DNA of 64,000 nucleotides from Erythrobacter sp. UBA1916. Lineage in GTDB: Bacteria > Pseudomonadota > Alphaproteobacteria > Sphingomonadales > Sphingomonadaceae. Of this stretch, positions 1 through 8,900 are shown piece after piece. The notes beneath the pieces were generated by a model that worked only from the letters and a program-made list of their open reading frames with translations, ran no database searches and was not told the DNA's origin. The first letter of the stretch is position 1; every line of letters starts with the position of its first letter. The stretch lies in NCBI GenBank assembly GCA_002337385.1, contig DDFY01000008.1:51634-115633 (forward strand), given 5' to 3'. The position numbers were made by a program, and so were the translations under genes.

Positions 1-126
1 TCGATCGGTTACGGCGAGCAGTATCCGGTCGCTGATAACTCCACCGAAGCGGGCCGCGCGGAGAACCGTCGCGTGGAAATCCGCATCACCCCGATCACCC
101 AGTCCGACGTTAACTCGGCCTACTGA
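1..126 (+). CDS. OmpA-family outer membrane protein, C-terminal end (partial)
   Basis: The first 41 codons are open in frame 1 and end at TGA 124-126. The residues GRAENRRVEIRI are the end of the OmpA C-terminal peptidoglycan-binding domain, where the Asn and Arg positions of the NRRVEI stretch are characteristic. The family anchors the outer membrane to peptidoglycan. Only the last 41 residues are in the window, so barrel or lipoprotein type cannot be told. A terminator hairpin follows at 220-240. Confidence 0.85.
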   Translation, partial: SIGYGEQYPVADNSTEAGRAENRRVEIRITPITQSDVNSAY

Positions 127-152
127 TTAGTGCGCCGGCCCGTCCGGGCCGG

Positions 153-240
153 CGTCCTCGCTGCTGCTCCCTCCGCCCTCTCGGGCTGCGGGGCAGCTGC
201 GGACGGGCAGTCGCCCTTGCGGCCCCCATTTTGGGGGCCG
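153..240 (+). repeat. Structured intergenic element, copy A
   Basis: This stretch downstream of the OmpA-family gene aligns with the minus strand of 25366-25444 almost end to end, sharing CGTCCTC, CCCTCCG, CGGGGCA, TGCGG and GTCGCCCTTGCGG in the same order. It can fold into an outer stem (160-164 with 193-197), an inner hairpin (GCCC/GGGC), a GGGC-AGTC-GCCC hairpin and a 3' terminator hairpin. Paired bases differ between the copies in a way that keeps pairing. Function is unknown; a structured RNA or repeat family is inferred. Confidence 0.6.
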
Positions 241-248
241 TTTTCGTG
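220..248 (+). terminator. Rho-independent terminator after the OmpA-family gene
   Basis: CGGCCCCC (220-227) pairs with GGGGGCCG (233-240) around a five-base loop and is followed by TTTTCGT. It forms the 3' end of structured element copy A. Confidence 0.75.
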
Positions 249-265
249 TGCCGGGTGTGCTGGCG

Positions 266-1051
266 CTATTTAGGGTAGGCAATCGCCTTGGCGCGATCGG
301 CCAACCTTGCCACGGCATCCTTGTGAATCGCGGGTGCGCTCACCAGCAGACCGAAGGCTCTGGGATCGCGCTTGTTGAACACCAGCGGTTCGCCGAAAGC
401 GTCGCTAACCTGCGCCCCTGCTTCGCGCGCAATCAGCGTCGCCGCCGCGATGTCCCACTCATAACCCCAGCGCAAAGTCGCCACGAGGTCGGCCTCGTTC
501 GCGCCGACCATCGCGATGCGCAGCGCAATCGAATTGGGTTTGTCGACCATCGTCAGATCGCTGTCTTCGCGATCAAGCGAATCAGCGGGCACACGCGCAC
601 CTGCGAACTGCTCACGGCGACTCGCCACCAGCTTCTCGCCATTGCGGAAGGCACCATTGCCGGCAGTGGAGACCCAGACTTCTCCACGTGCGGGAGCGGC
701 CAGTATCCCGATCAGGGGACGCCCACCGCTGATCAAGGCTACCGATACCGCCCATCCGGTGCGCCCGCGGATGAAGTCGCGCGTGCCGTCAATCGGATCG
801 ACCAGCCAGATAAGGTCACGGTCCAGCCGATGCTCCGAATCGACCGTTTCCTCCGATAACCAGCCTGCCGAGGGCAACAGCTTGCCCAATTCGCGCTTCA
901 GAAAGGCATCGACGGCCAGGTCCGCCTCGCTCACCGGATCGCCCGGCAGCTTGTCCCAGCTCGACAGCTCATGCCCCTGCCCCGGCCACAGGAGCAGCGC
1001 CATCCGGGCCGCCTCGCGGCAGATCAGCTCTAGTCGGTTAATATCGATCAT
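266..1051 (-). CDS. cysQ: 3'(2'),5'-bisphosphate nucleotidase / inositol monophosphatase family protein (CysQ-like)
   Basis: A Mg-dependent sugar/nucleotide phosphatase of the inositol monophosphatase superfamily. The metal-binding signatures are visible: WLSEE, then LVDPIDGTRDF, and WDIAAATLIAREAG near the C-terminus. CysQ members hydrolyse PAP released during sulfate assimilation; an inositol phosphatase role is the main alternative. The frame is open upstream to a TTG at 1090, but ATG 1051 (MIDINRLELIC) fits the normal family N-terminus and length (261 aa). It diverges from sucC. Confidence 0.75.
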   Translation of the reverse strand: MIDINRLELICREAARMALLLWPGQGHELSSWDKLPGDPVSEADLAVDAFLKRELGKLLPSAGWLSEETVDSEHRLDRDLIWLVDPIDGTRDFIRGRTGWAVSVALISGGRPLIGILAAPARGEVWVSTAGNGAFRNGEKLVASRREQFAGARVPADSLDREDSDLTMVDKPNSIALRIAMVGANEADLVATLRWGYEWDIAAATLIAREAGAQVSDAFGEPLVFNKRDPRAFGLLVSAPAIHKDAVARLADRAKAIAYPK

Positions 1052-1160
1052 GGGCTCGCTGCAAATGATGCACGTGCGAAGGCTTTGCAAGCGCGACGAT
1101 AGTGCCTAAGGCGCATGCAAACCCTTTCCTCTCCCATACGCAAGAGAACAGGCACCGCCC

Positions 1161-2360
1161 ATGAACATCCACGAATACCAGGCCAAGGAACTGCTCGCAA
1201 AGTTCGGCATCGGCATCCCCACCGGCTATCCCGCCACCTCTGTCGCCGAGGCGGTTGAAGGCGCGAAGAAGCTGCCCGGGCCGCTTTATGTCGTGAAGGC
1301 ACAGATCCATGCTGGTGGACGCGGCAAGGGCAAGTTCAAGGAACTGGGCGCGGAAGCCAAGGGCGGCGTGCGCCTCGCCAAGTCGATCGAGGACGTCGAG
1401 AGCGATGCAGGCGAAATGCTCGGCAACACGCTCGTCACCGTGCAGACCGGCGATGCCGGCAAGCAGGTCAACCGCCTCTATGTCACCGACGGCGTCGACA
1501 TCGCCGAGGAATACTATCTCTCGATGCTGGTCGACCGTGCTTCGGGCCGGATCGCCATGATCGTCTCGACCGAGGGCGGCATGGACATCGAGGAAGTGGC
1601 CCACTCCACGCCTGAGAAGATCACCACCATCACCATCGACCCGGCCACCGGCTTCATGCCTCACCATGGCCGCGCCGTGGCCTTCGCGCTGAAGCTCTCG
1701 GGCGACCTCAACAAGCAGGCGCAGAAGCTGGCCAAGCAGCTTTACGAGGCCTTCACCACGCTCGATTGCGACATGCTCGAAATCAACCCGCTGGTGGAAA
1801 CGAAAGACGGCAACCTGCTCGTCCTCGACACCAAGATGAGCTTCGATTCGAACGCGCTCTATCGCCACCCCGACGTCGAAGCCATGCGCGACGAGACCGA
1901 GGAAGACCCGATGGAAGTCGAAGCCTCGAAGTACGACCTCGCCTACATCAAGCTCGATGGCGACATCGGCTGCATGGTGAACGGCGCGGGCCTTGCCATG
2001 GCGACGATGGATATCATCAAGCTCAACGGCTCGTTCCCGGCCAACTTCCTCGACGTGGGCGGCGGCGCCACCACCGAGAAGGTGACGGCGGCGTTCAAGA
2101 TCATCCTCTCCGATCCGGCGGTGAAGGGCATTCTCGTCAACATCTTCGGCGGGATCATGCGCTGCGACACCATCGCCGAGGGCATCGTTGCCGCGGCCAA
2201 GGAAGTCGACCTGTCGGTTCCGCTGGTGGTCCGCCTCGAGGGCACCAATGTCCAGCAGGGCAAGGATATCCTCGCCAACTCCGGCCTTCCGATCGTGCCT
2301 GCCGATAACCTCGGCGATGCGGCGCAGAAGATCGTGGGCGAGGTGAAGAAGGCGGCCTGA
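1161..2360 (+). CDS. sucC: Succinate-CoA ligase (ADP-forming) beta subunit
   Basis: 399 aa, the standard SucC length. It starts MNIHEYQAKELL, the hallmark N-terminus of this ATP-grasp subunit, and carries the HAGGRGKGKFK nucleotide-binding stretch (about residues 51-61) and the C-terminal NIFGGIMRCD motif. With SucD it converts succinyl-CoA to succinate in the TCA cycle with substrate-level phosphorylation. The usual partner sucD does not follow; etfBA does, after a hairpin and a separate promoter, so sucD must lie elsewhere. No strong Shine-Dalgarno sequence is visible before ATG 1161. Confidence 0.95.
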   Translation: MNIHEYQAKELLAKFGIGIPTGYPATSVAEAVEGAKKLPGPLYVVKAQIHAGGRGKGKFKELGAEAKGGVRLAKSIEDVESDAGEMLGNTLVTVQTGDAGKQVNRLYVTDGVDIAEEYYLSMLVDRASGRIAMIVSTEGGMDIEEVAHSTPEKITTITIDPATGFMPHHGRAVAFALKLSGDLNKQAQKLAKQLYEAFTTLDCDMLEINPLVETKDGNLLVLDTKMSFDSNALYRHPDVEAMRDETEEDPMEVEASKYDLAYIKLDGDIGCMVNGAGLAMATMDIIKLNGSFPANFLDVGGGATTEKVTAAFKIILSDPAVKGILVNIFGGIMRCDTIAEGIVAAAKEVDLSVPLVVRLEGTNVQQGKDILANSGLPIVPADNLGDAAQKIVGEVKKAA

Positions 2361-2382
2361 TCCGCCTGCATAGTGCTTATCG

Positions 2383-2409
2383 GCCGCCGAGGTGCAACGC
2401 CTCGGCGGC
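2383..2409 (+). terminator. Hairpin after sucC
   Basis: GCCGCCGAGG (2383-2392) pairs perfectly with CCTCGGCGGC (2400-2409) around TGCAACG. The U-tract is poor (TCTATGG), so it may act as an mRNA end stabiliser or a weak terminator. Confidence 0.55.
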
Positions 2410-2427
2410 TCTATGGCCCCGGCCCAC

Positions 2428-2456
2428 TTGACGCATAGGTTAAGGGCTTTACATAT
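2428..2456 (+). promoter_or_regulatory. Putative sigma-70 promoter of etfBA
   Basis: TTGACG (2428-2433), a 17-base spacer and ACATAT (2451-2456) lie 29 bases before the etfB start, with GAGAGGA as ribosome binding site between. This is the cleanest housekeeping-type promoter seen in the window. Confidence 0.55.
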
Positions 2457-2485
2457 TCGGCATCTAACTTTGTGAGAGGACAGCC

Positions 2486-3232
2486 ATGAAAATCCTCGTA
2501 CCCGTCAAGCGGGTGATCGACTACAACGTGAAGCCGCGCGTGAAGGCGGATGGCTCCGGGGTTGATCTCGCCAACGTCAAGATGAGCATGAACCCGTTCG
2601 ACGAGATCGCCGTGGAAGAGGCGATCCGGCTGAAGGAAGCAGGCGCTGCTGAAGAGGTGATCGCCGTCTCCATCGGCCCGGCCAAGGCGCAGGAAACGCT
2701 GCGCACCGCGCTCGCTATGGGTGCTGACCGCGCGATCCTGGTCGAAACCGATGCCGAGGTTGAACCGCTGGCCGTGGCCAAGATCCTCAAGGCGATTGCC
2801 GAGGCCGAGGAACCGGGCATCGTGATGCTCGGCAAGCAGGCGATTGACGACGATTCGAACCAGACCGGGCAGATGCTCGCCGCGCTGATGGGCCGTCCGC
2901 AGGGCACCTTCGCCTCGAAGGTCGCCATCGATGGCGACCATGTGAGCGTCACCCGCGAAGTCGATGGCGGTCTGGAGACGGTAAAGCTGGCCCTCCCCGC
3001 AATCGTCACCACCGACCTGCGCCTGAACGAGCCGCGCTATGCCTCGCTGCCCAACATCATGAAGGCGAAGAAGAAGCCGCTCGAAACCAAGACCCCGGAC
3101 GATTTCGGGGTCGACGTGACGCCGCGCCTTGCCACCACCCACGTGGCCGAACCGCCGGTGCGACAAGCGGGCGAGATCGTCCCCGATGTCGACACGCTGG
3201 TTGCCAAGCTTAAAGCTCTGGGAGTTGCCTGA
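2486..3232 (+). CDS. etfB: Electron transfer flavoprotein beta subunit
   Basis: 248 aa, normal for EtfB/FixA. The start MKILVPVKRVIDYN and the internal motif GKQAIDDDSNQTGQ are diagnostic; the beta subunit binds AMP and docks acyl-CoA and other dehydrogenases. The heterodimer carries electrons to ETF:quinone oxidoreductase. A good GAGAGGA ribosome binding site lies 7 bases upstream. Its TGA shares one base with the etfA ATG (TGATG), so translation is probably coupled. Confidence 0.97.
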   Translation: MKILVPVKRVIDYNVKPRVKADGSGVDLANVKMSMNPFDEIAVEEAIRLKEAGAAEEVIAVSIGPAKAQETLRTALAMGADRAILVETDAEVEPLAVAKILKAIAEAEEPGIVMLGKQAIDDDSNQTGQMLAALMGRPQGTFASKVAIDGDHVSVTREVDGGLETVKLALPAIVTTDLRLNEPRYASLPNIMKAKKKPLETKTPDDFGVDVTPRLATTHVAEPPVRQAGEIVPDVDTLVAKLKALGVA

Positions 3233-4158
3233 TGACTGCCCTCGTACTCGCTGAACTTTCCGATGGCGCGATTGCGCCCGCCACGCTTTCCGCCGTCACC
3301 GCCGCCGCACAGCTTGGCGGCCCGGTGCATGTGCTGGTTGCCGGGCCGCAGGCTGCGGCTGACGAAGCGGCCAAGATCGCTGGTGTTGAAAAGGTGCTGC
3401 TCGCCGCTGATGCGGCCTATGCCGACATGCTGGCCGAAAACGTCGCGCCGCTCGTGGCGGGCCTGATGGACGGCTACGACGCCTTCCTTGCCCCGGCCAC
3501 CACCACCGGCAAGAACGTCGCCCCACGCGTGGCCGCACTGCTTGACGTGATGCAGGTGTCGGACATTCTCTCGGTCGAAGGGCCGAAGAGCTTCACCCGC
3601 CCGATCTATGCCGGCAACGCCATTGCCACGGTCGAATCGAGCGATGCCAAGCTGGTCATCACCGTGCGCACCACCGCCTTCGACAAGGCGGCGGCAGAAG
3701 GCGGCTCGGCCAGCGTGGAGGCCGTAAGCGGCCCCGGCGATGCGGGCCTCTCCAGCTTCGTCGGCCTCGAAGCCGTGAAGAGCGACCGTCCCGAGCTGAC
3801 CAGCGCAGGGACCATCGTTTCAGGTGGCCGTGCGTTGAAGGACGGCGACACGTTCCAGCAGATCATCACCCCGCTGGCCGACAAGCTCGGTGCCGCCATC
3901 GGTGCGAGCCGGGCGGCGGTCGATGCGGGCTATGTTCCGAACGACTATCAGGTCGGGCAGACGGGCAAGATCGTCGCACCGGAGCTTTACGTCGCCATCG
4001 GCATTTCGGGCGCGATCCAGCACCTTGCGGGGATGAAGGATTCCAAGGTGATCGTGGCGATCAACAAGGACCCCGACGCGCCGATCTTCCAGGTTGCCGA
4101 TCTGGGGCTGGTGGCCGACCTGTTCGACGCCGTGCCGGAGCTGACAGCCAAGCTTTGA
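3232..4158 (+). CDS. etfA: Electron transfer flavoprotein alpha subunit
   Basis: 308 aa. The C-terminal FAD-binding domain is clear: DYQVGQTGKIVAPELY, AIGISGAIQHLAGM and VAINKDPDAPIFQ around residues 235-290. EtfA holds the redox FAD of the ETF heterodimer made with EtfB. It starts at the ATG overlapping the etfB stop. It ends three bases from the stop of a convergent acetyltransferase gene, with no room for a separate terminator. Confidence 0.97.
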   Translation: MTALVLAELSDGAIAPATLSAVTAAAQLGGPVHVLVAGPQAAADEAAKIAGVEKVLLAADAAYADMLAENVAPLVAGLMDGYDAFLAPATTTGKNVAPRVAALLDVMQVSDILSVEGPKSFTRPIYAGNAIATVESSDAKLVITVRTTAFDKAAAEGGSASVEAVSGPGDAGLSSFVGLEAVKSDRPELTSAGTIVSGGRALKDGDTFQQIITPLADKLGAAIGASRAAVDAGYVPNDYQVGQTGKIVAPELYVAIGISGAIQHLAGMKDSKVIVAINKDPDAPIFQVADLGLVADLFDAVPELTAKL

Positions 4159-4161
4159 CGC

Positions 4162-4686
4162 TCAGGGGTGGCGTTCGAGCAACGTCACCCTGTCGCCGTC
4201 GGGAAGCTCCGCCTCGCGCAGCTCCGAGAAGCCGAGCTTCGCGGCAAGCCGCATCGACGCGGTATTGCCCACACCGATCATGCAGACAATTCGGCGCGGG
4301 CCGTGGGTGGCATCGAACCAGCCAAGAATGGCCCGCATCGCCTCTGCGGCGAGGCCCTGCCCCGCATGGTCGCGATGCAGAATCCAACCCGCTTCTGCGC
4401 TGTTATCGAAATCTGCCCCCAGACCGCGCCAGGAATGGAACAGGCCGACACTGCCGATCAGCTCCTCGCTGCCGTGCAAACGGGCCATGAAGCTGCCGTA
4501 ACCGTAAAGCATCCAGCTTCCGGCATTGCGCGCGAAACGCTCGAAGTGGGTCGCCGGATTGTCCGCCAGGCCAAGGAAGCGACCCGTTTCGGGGGCGGAT
4601 ACGATTGCATGCATCGCGGCGATGTCGTCGGCAGTCGGCGCGCGTAGAACCAATCGTTCGGTTTCAATGACAGGGTAGATGCTCAT
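4162..4686 (-). CDS. GNAT family N-acetyltransferase (RimJ/RimL-like)
   Basis: 174 aa with the RimJ/RimL-type N-terminus IETERLVLRAPTADD and the acetyl-CoA-binding region GWILHRDHAGQGLAAEA (about residues 98-114). These enzymes move acetyl groups onto amines, often protein N-termini or small molecules; the substrate is not predictable. The start overlaps the stop of the upstream DUF445 gene by four bases (ATGA), so they form one transcript and are translationally coupled. Convergent with etfA. Confidence 0.85.
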   Translation of the reverse strand: MSIYPVIETERLVLRAPTADDIAAMHAIVSAPETGRFLGLADNPATHFERFARNAGSWMLYGYGSFMARLHGSEELIGSVGLFHSWRGLGADFDNSAEAGWILHRDHAGQGLAAEAMRAILGWFDATHGPRRIVCMIGVGNTASMRLAAKLGFSELREAELPDGDRVTLLERHP

Positions 4687-5933
4687 AGCAGCTGCTCGAC
4701 CGCATGGATGGTGACCCCCACCAGTCCGCCCACCAGCGTGCCGTTGATGCGGATGAACTGCAGATCGCGCCCCACGGCGCTTTCCACGCGTGAGGTAATC
4801 GTCCGCGCGTCCCAGCGCTTCACCGTCTCCGACACCAGCCGCACGATCTCGTCACCATAGCGATTGGCCATGCCGGTCAGCGTCCGCCGGGCAAAGCGGT
4901 TGACCTGCTTCTGCAAGACCGGCTGGCTGCGCAGCGCCTCGCCCAGTTCGGCCAGCGTTTCACCGAACTGCGCCGAGAGCGCGCCATCCGGGCTACGCAA
5001 CTGCTCGATCAGCGCATGGCGCATGCGTTCCCACATCCCCATCCACCAGTCACCCAGCGCGGGATTGGCCAGCAGGTCCAGCTTGGCCTGCTCGACCTTC
5101 GCCCGGGTCGCATCATCGTGCTGGAGGTCGCTGGCGAGCTTGGTCAGCCCCTCTTCCACCTTGGTGCGGATGGGATGATTGGGCTCAATGAGGATTTCGG
5201 CCAGCAGCTTGTAAAGCCCGTCGAGCACCGAATTGGCCAGCCGGTCGTCCAGCCCGGTCCAGCGCAGGATGGCGTTGGCGCGGCTCTGCACCATGTCGCG
5301 GACCAGCTGCTCGTTGCTTTCGAGTGCCAATCCCGCCCAGCGCACGAGCCCGTCGATAACCGGACGATGACGCCCGTCGGCGATGGCCCCTTCGAGCATC
5401 CGCCCCAACAGCGGCGACACCTCGATCCGTCCGAGCGCGCGCGCTAAACCCGCCTTGGCCTGCAACCCGAGCCGCTCAGGATCGAGCGTTTCGAGCAATT
5501 CGATCAGCAGTTCGCCAGCCCCTGCACGCAAACGGCCGGTGCCGCTGAGGCCCCGCGCAACGAGGAAGTCGCCCGCCGCCTTCGCCACGTTGAGACTGTG
5601 AAGCCGCCGCGCCACCACGGCGGGGGTGAGGAAGTTGGCCCGCAGGAAGCCCGCCATTGTATCGGCGATGCGATCCTTGTTGCGCGGGATGATCGCGGTG
5701 TGCGGAATGGGAATGCCGAGCGGATGGCGAAACAGCGCGGTAACGGCGAACCAGTCAGCCAGCCCGCCAACCATGGCCGCCTCGGCAAAGGCAAGCACAT
5801 AGGGCCAGGCGGGATGATTGTCGGCCTGGTTGTGCGCCACCAGGAACAGCGCCGCCATGGCCACCAACAGCAGACCCGCCGCGCGGCGCATCGCCTTTGC
5901 CTTGTCAGGTGGAATGGTCGGCACAGTGCTCAT
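4683..5933 (-). CDS. DUF445 domain-containing membrane protein
   Basis: 416 aa, the length of YjiN-type DUF445 proteins. There is a hydrophobic segment near residues 19-36, then the conserved AEAAMVGGLADWFAVTALFRHPLGIPI region typical of the family, a long charged middle part and a final hydrophobic stretch at the C-terminus. It is probably an inner-membrane protein with a large soluble domain. The biochemical role of the family is not established. It is followed by the coupled acetyltransferase. Confidence 0.85.
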   Translation of the reverse strand: MSTVPTIPPDKAKAMRRAAGLLLVAMAALFLVAHNQADNHPAWPYVLAFAEAAMVGGLADWFAVTALFRHPLGIPIPHTAIIPRNKDRIADTMAGFLRANFLTPAVVARRLHSLNVAKAAGDFLVARGLSGTGRLRAGAGELLIELLETLDPERLGLQAKAGLARALGRIEVSPLLGRMLEGAIADGRHRPVIDGLVRWAGLALESNEQLVRDMVQSRANAILRWTGLDDRLANSVLDGLYKLLAEILIEPNHPIRTKVEEGLTKLASDLQHDDATRAKVEQAKLDLLANPALGDWWMGMWERMRHALIEQLRSPDGALSAQFGETLAELGEALRSQPVLQKQVNRFARRTLTGMANRYGDEIVRLVSETVKRWDARTITSRVESAVGRDLQFIRINGTLVGGLVGVTIHAVEQLL

Positions 5934-5991
5934 TGCGCCAAGCGTAGCAAATGCCTGCCGCCTGCGCTGCCAAAGATTGTGCAGGCCGGCC

Positions 5992-8900
5992 TTATTCCGC
6001 GGGCCTTGGCTCGGTCGACGACGCGTGATCGTCGCCCGGCTTGTAGGTCAGGAACTTGTCGCGTGCCCAGGGCCCGAGGCGTTTTTCCAGCCCGTCAGCA
6101 AGGCTGAAGCCCGCAGGCACGATCAGCAGCGTGAGCATGGTCGAAAGCAGAAGGCCCCCGATCACCACGGTGCCCATCGGTGCACGCCAGGCCGCATCGC
6201 CCGCCAACGAAAGCGCGGTCGGGACCATGCCTGCAGTCATCGCCACGGTGGTCATCACGATCGGCTGGGCGCGCTTGTGCCCGGCCTCGACAATAGCCTC
6301 GAACTTGCCCTTGCCGGTCGCCATTTCCTCAATCGCGAAGTCGATCAGCAGGATCGAGTTCTTGGCGACGATGCCAAGCAGCATCAGCATACCGATGAAC
6401 ACCGGCAGCGAGATCGGCTGGCCCACCAACCACAGCGCGATGAACCCGCCAAGCGGCGCAAGGAACAGCGAGCCCATGTTGACCAACGGCGAGACGATCC
6501 GGCGATAGAGCAGGACCAGCACGGCAAAGACGAGGAACAGACCGGTCACGATCGCGATCCCGAAGCTTTCCTGCAATTCGGTCTGCCATTCGTCAGAGCC
6601 GACCGGCTGGTTGGACACGCCCGAAGGCAGGTCCTGCATGATCGGCAGGCGGTTGATCGCGCTCATCACATCGCCACGTGCAACCCCAGAGGCCACATCG
6701 ACGCCCACGAAGATGCGGCGGCTCTGGTTGTAGCGCTGGATCGAGGTCGGCCCCATGCCGAAGCGGATTTCGGCCACCCGGCTCAGCGGCACCGAACCGC
6801 CCGAGGCCGTCGGCACCGGCAGGTTCTCGATGTTGGCGATGTCGCGCCGGTCGCCCTCGGCAAGCCGGACACGGATCGGGATCTGGCGGTCTGACAAGCT
6901 GAACTTGGCCGCGTTCTGGTCGATATCGCCAAGCGTGGCGATGCGGATCGCCTGGCTCAGCGCCGAGGTGGTCACACCCAGCTTCGCGGCCAGATCGAGG
7001 CGCGGTTTAATCAGCAGTTCGGGCCGCTGCAGGTCATAGTCGATCCGCGGCGCGACCGCGCCAGGCACAGACGCCATCTGCTCGACCAGCGTATTGGCCG
7101 TGGTGCTCAGCAGCTCAGGATCGGATCCGGCGAGCATGATCGAGATGGCACGGCCAGTACCGCCGCCGCCGCCCTGCTGGTCCTGGAAGCTGGCCCGCGC
7201 ATCAGGCACGCTCTGCAGGTAAGGCGTCAGTTCCTGCTCGAAAGTCTTGGTGTCGCGCGCCCGGTCCTTCCTCATGACAAGGCGGATCATGCCCGACCCC
7301 TCAAACGAGATGCCAAGCGCCAGTTCGACCTCCTGCTCCTCGCTCAGGCGATCGGCCAGCGCATCGACCACGCGCTCGGTCTGCTCGAGCGTGGTGCCGG
7401 GCACCATCGAAATGCGCACGCGCGAGAAGTCGCTGTCGTTGTTGGGGAAGAACTGCTGCGGCAGGCTGCTGGCGATGATGCCGGTAAGCCCGAGGGCGGC
7501 CACGCCCAGCAGCATCATCCACACCCGGTGATCGAGGAAACGCGCAGCGAGATAGCGTGTGCGGGCAAGGAAATAGCTTGAATCGTAGCCTACCACCAAG
7601 CCGATCAGCAGCGCGATGAGGAAGTTCACCAGACCGCCGAGGATGTAGAGCCCGAGGAAGGCCAGCGGAACGAGCAGCGGTGACAGGTCGAAAATCGACC
7701 GGCCTAGCGTGACGAAAGCAGCCAGCCCTTCGCCCCGTCCGTTCTCAACCGGCATGGCGAGGCCCATCACCAGCGCGACGATGACATAGCCCGTGGCAAG
7801 GGCAAACAGGTGGAACACCGGCTTGGTCGGCACCACGCCCGTGCGCTCGCGCATGCGCAGGAAGGCGGTCTTGTCGAGCGTCCAGCGCAGCACCTTCATG
7901 TAGCGGTCCATCATCGGGCCACCGCCATGCTCGGCATGGCCCTTGGCCTTGAGGAAGTAGGCCGCCGCCATTGGCGTGATCATACGCGCGACGAGCAGGC
8001 TCATCAGCACCGAGGCAACCACGGTAAGGCCGAAGTTCTTGAAGAACTGCCCGGAAACGCCCGGCATCATGCCGACCGGGAAGAACACCGCGACGATGCA
8101 CAAGGTGGTGGCGACCACGGCAAGGCCGATCTCGTCGGCAGCATCGATAGAGGCCTGATAGGCGCTCTTGCCCATGCGCATGTGTCTGACGATATTCTCG
8201 ATCTCGACGATCGCATCATCGACCAGCACGCCCGCCACGAGGCCAAGCGCGAGCAGCGAGAGCGTGTTGAGCGAGAAGCCCATCAAGTCCATGAAGAAAA
8301 AGGTCGGCAAGGCCGAAAGCGGGATCGCCAGCGCGGCAATGATGGTCGCGCGCCAGTCTCGCAGGAACAGGAACACCACGATCACCGCCAGCACCGCGCC
8401 CTCGACCATCGCGGCCATCGAGCTTTCGTACTGCGCCTTGGTATAGTCGACCTCGGTGAACAGCCGGGTGAAGCGGATGCCCGGGTTTTCTTTCTCGACC
8501 TGCTGCAGGACCTTGACCGCCTCGTCATAGACGGTGACGTCGGACTCGCCGCGCGCGCGGCTGATGCCGAAGATGACCACCGGCTTGCCGTTGATCTTGG
8601 CGACCGAAGTCACCTCGCCAAAGGAGTCCTTCACGGAGGCAATCTCGGCCAGCTTGACCGTGCGGCCACCGCCGAGCGAAATCTGCGTCTGGCTCAGCTC
8701 ATAGGCCGTGGCGGCATTGCCCAGCACGCGCACCGACTGGCGCGACCCGGCGATTTCCGCCCGACCGCCCGCCGCATTGACGTTAACCTGCCGCAGGGCC
8801 GCATTGACCTGGCTGGCGGTGACACCGAACGATTGCATCTTGGCGGGATCGAGAATCACGAGAATCTCGCGATCCACTCCGCCGTTGCGCGTGACCTCGG

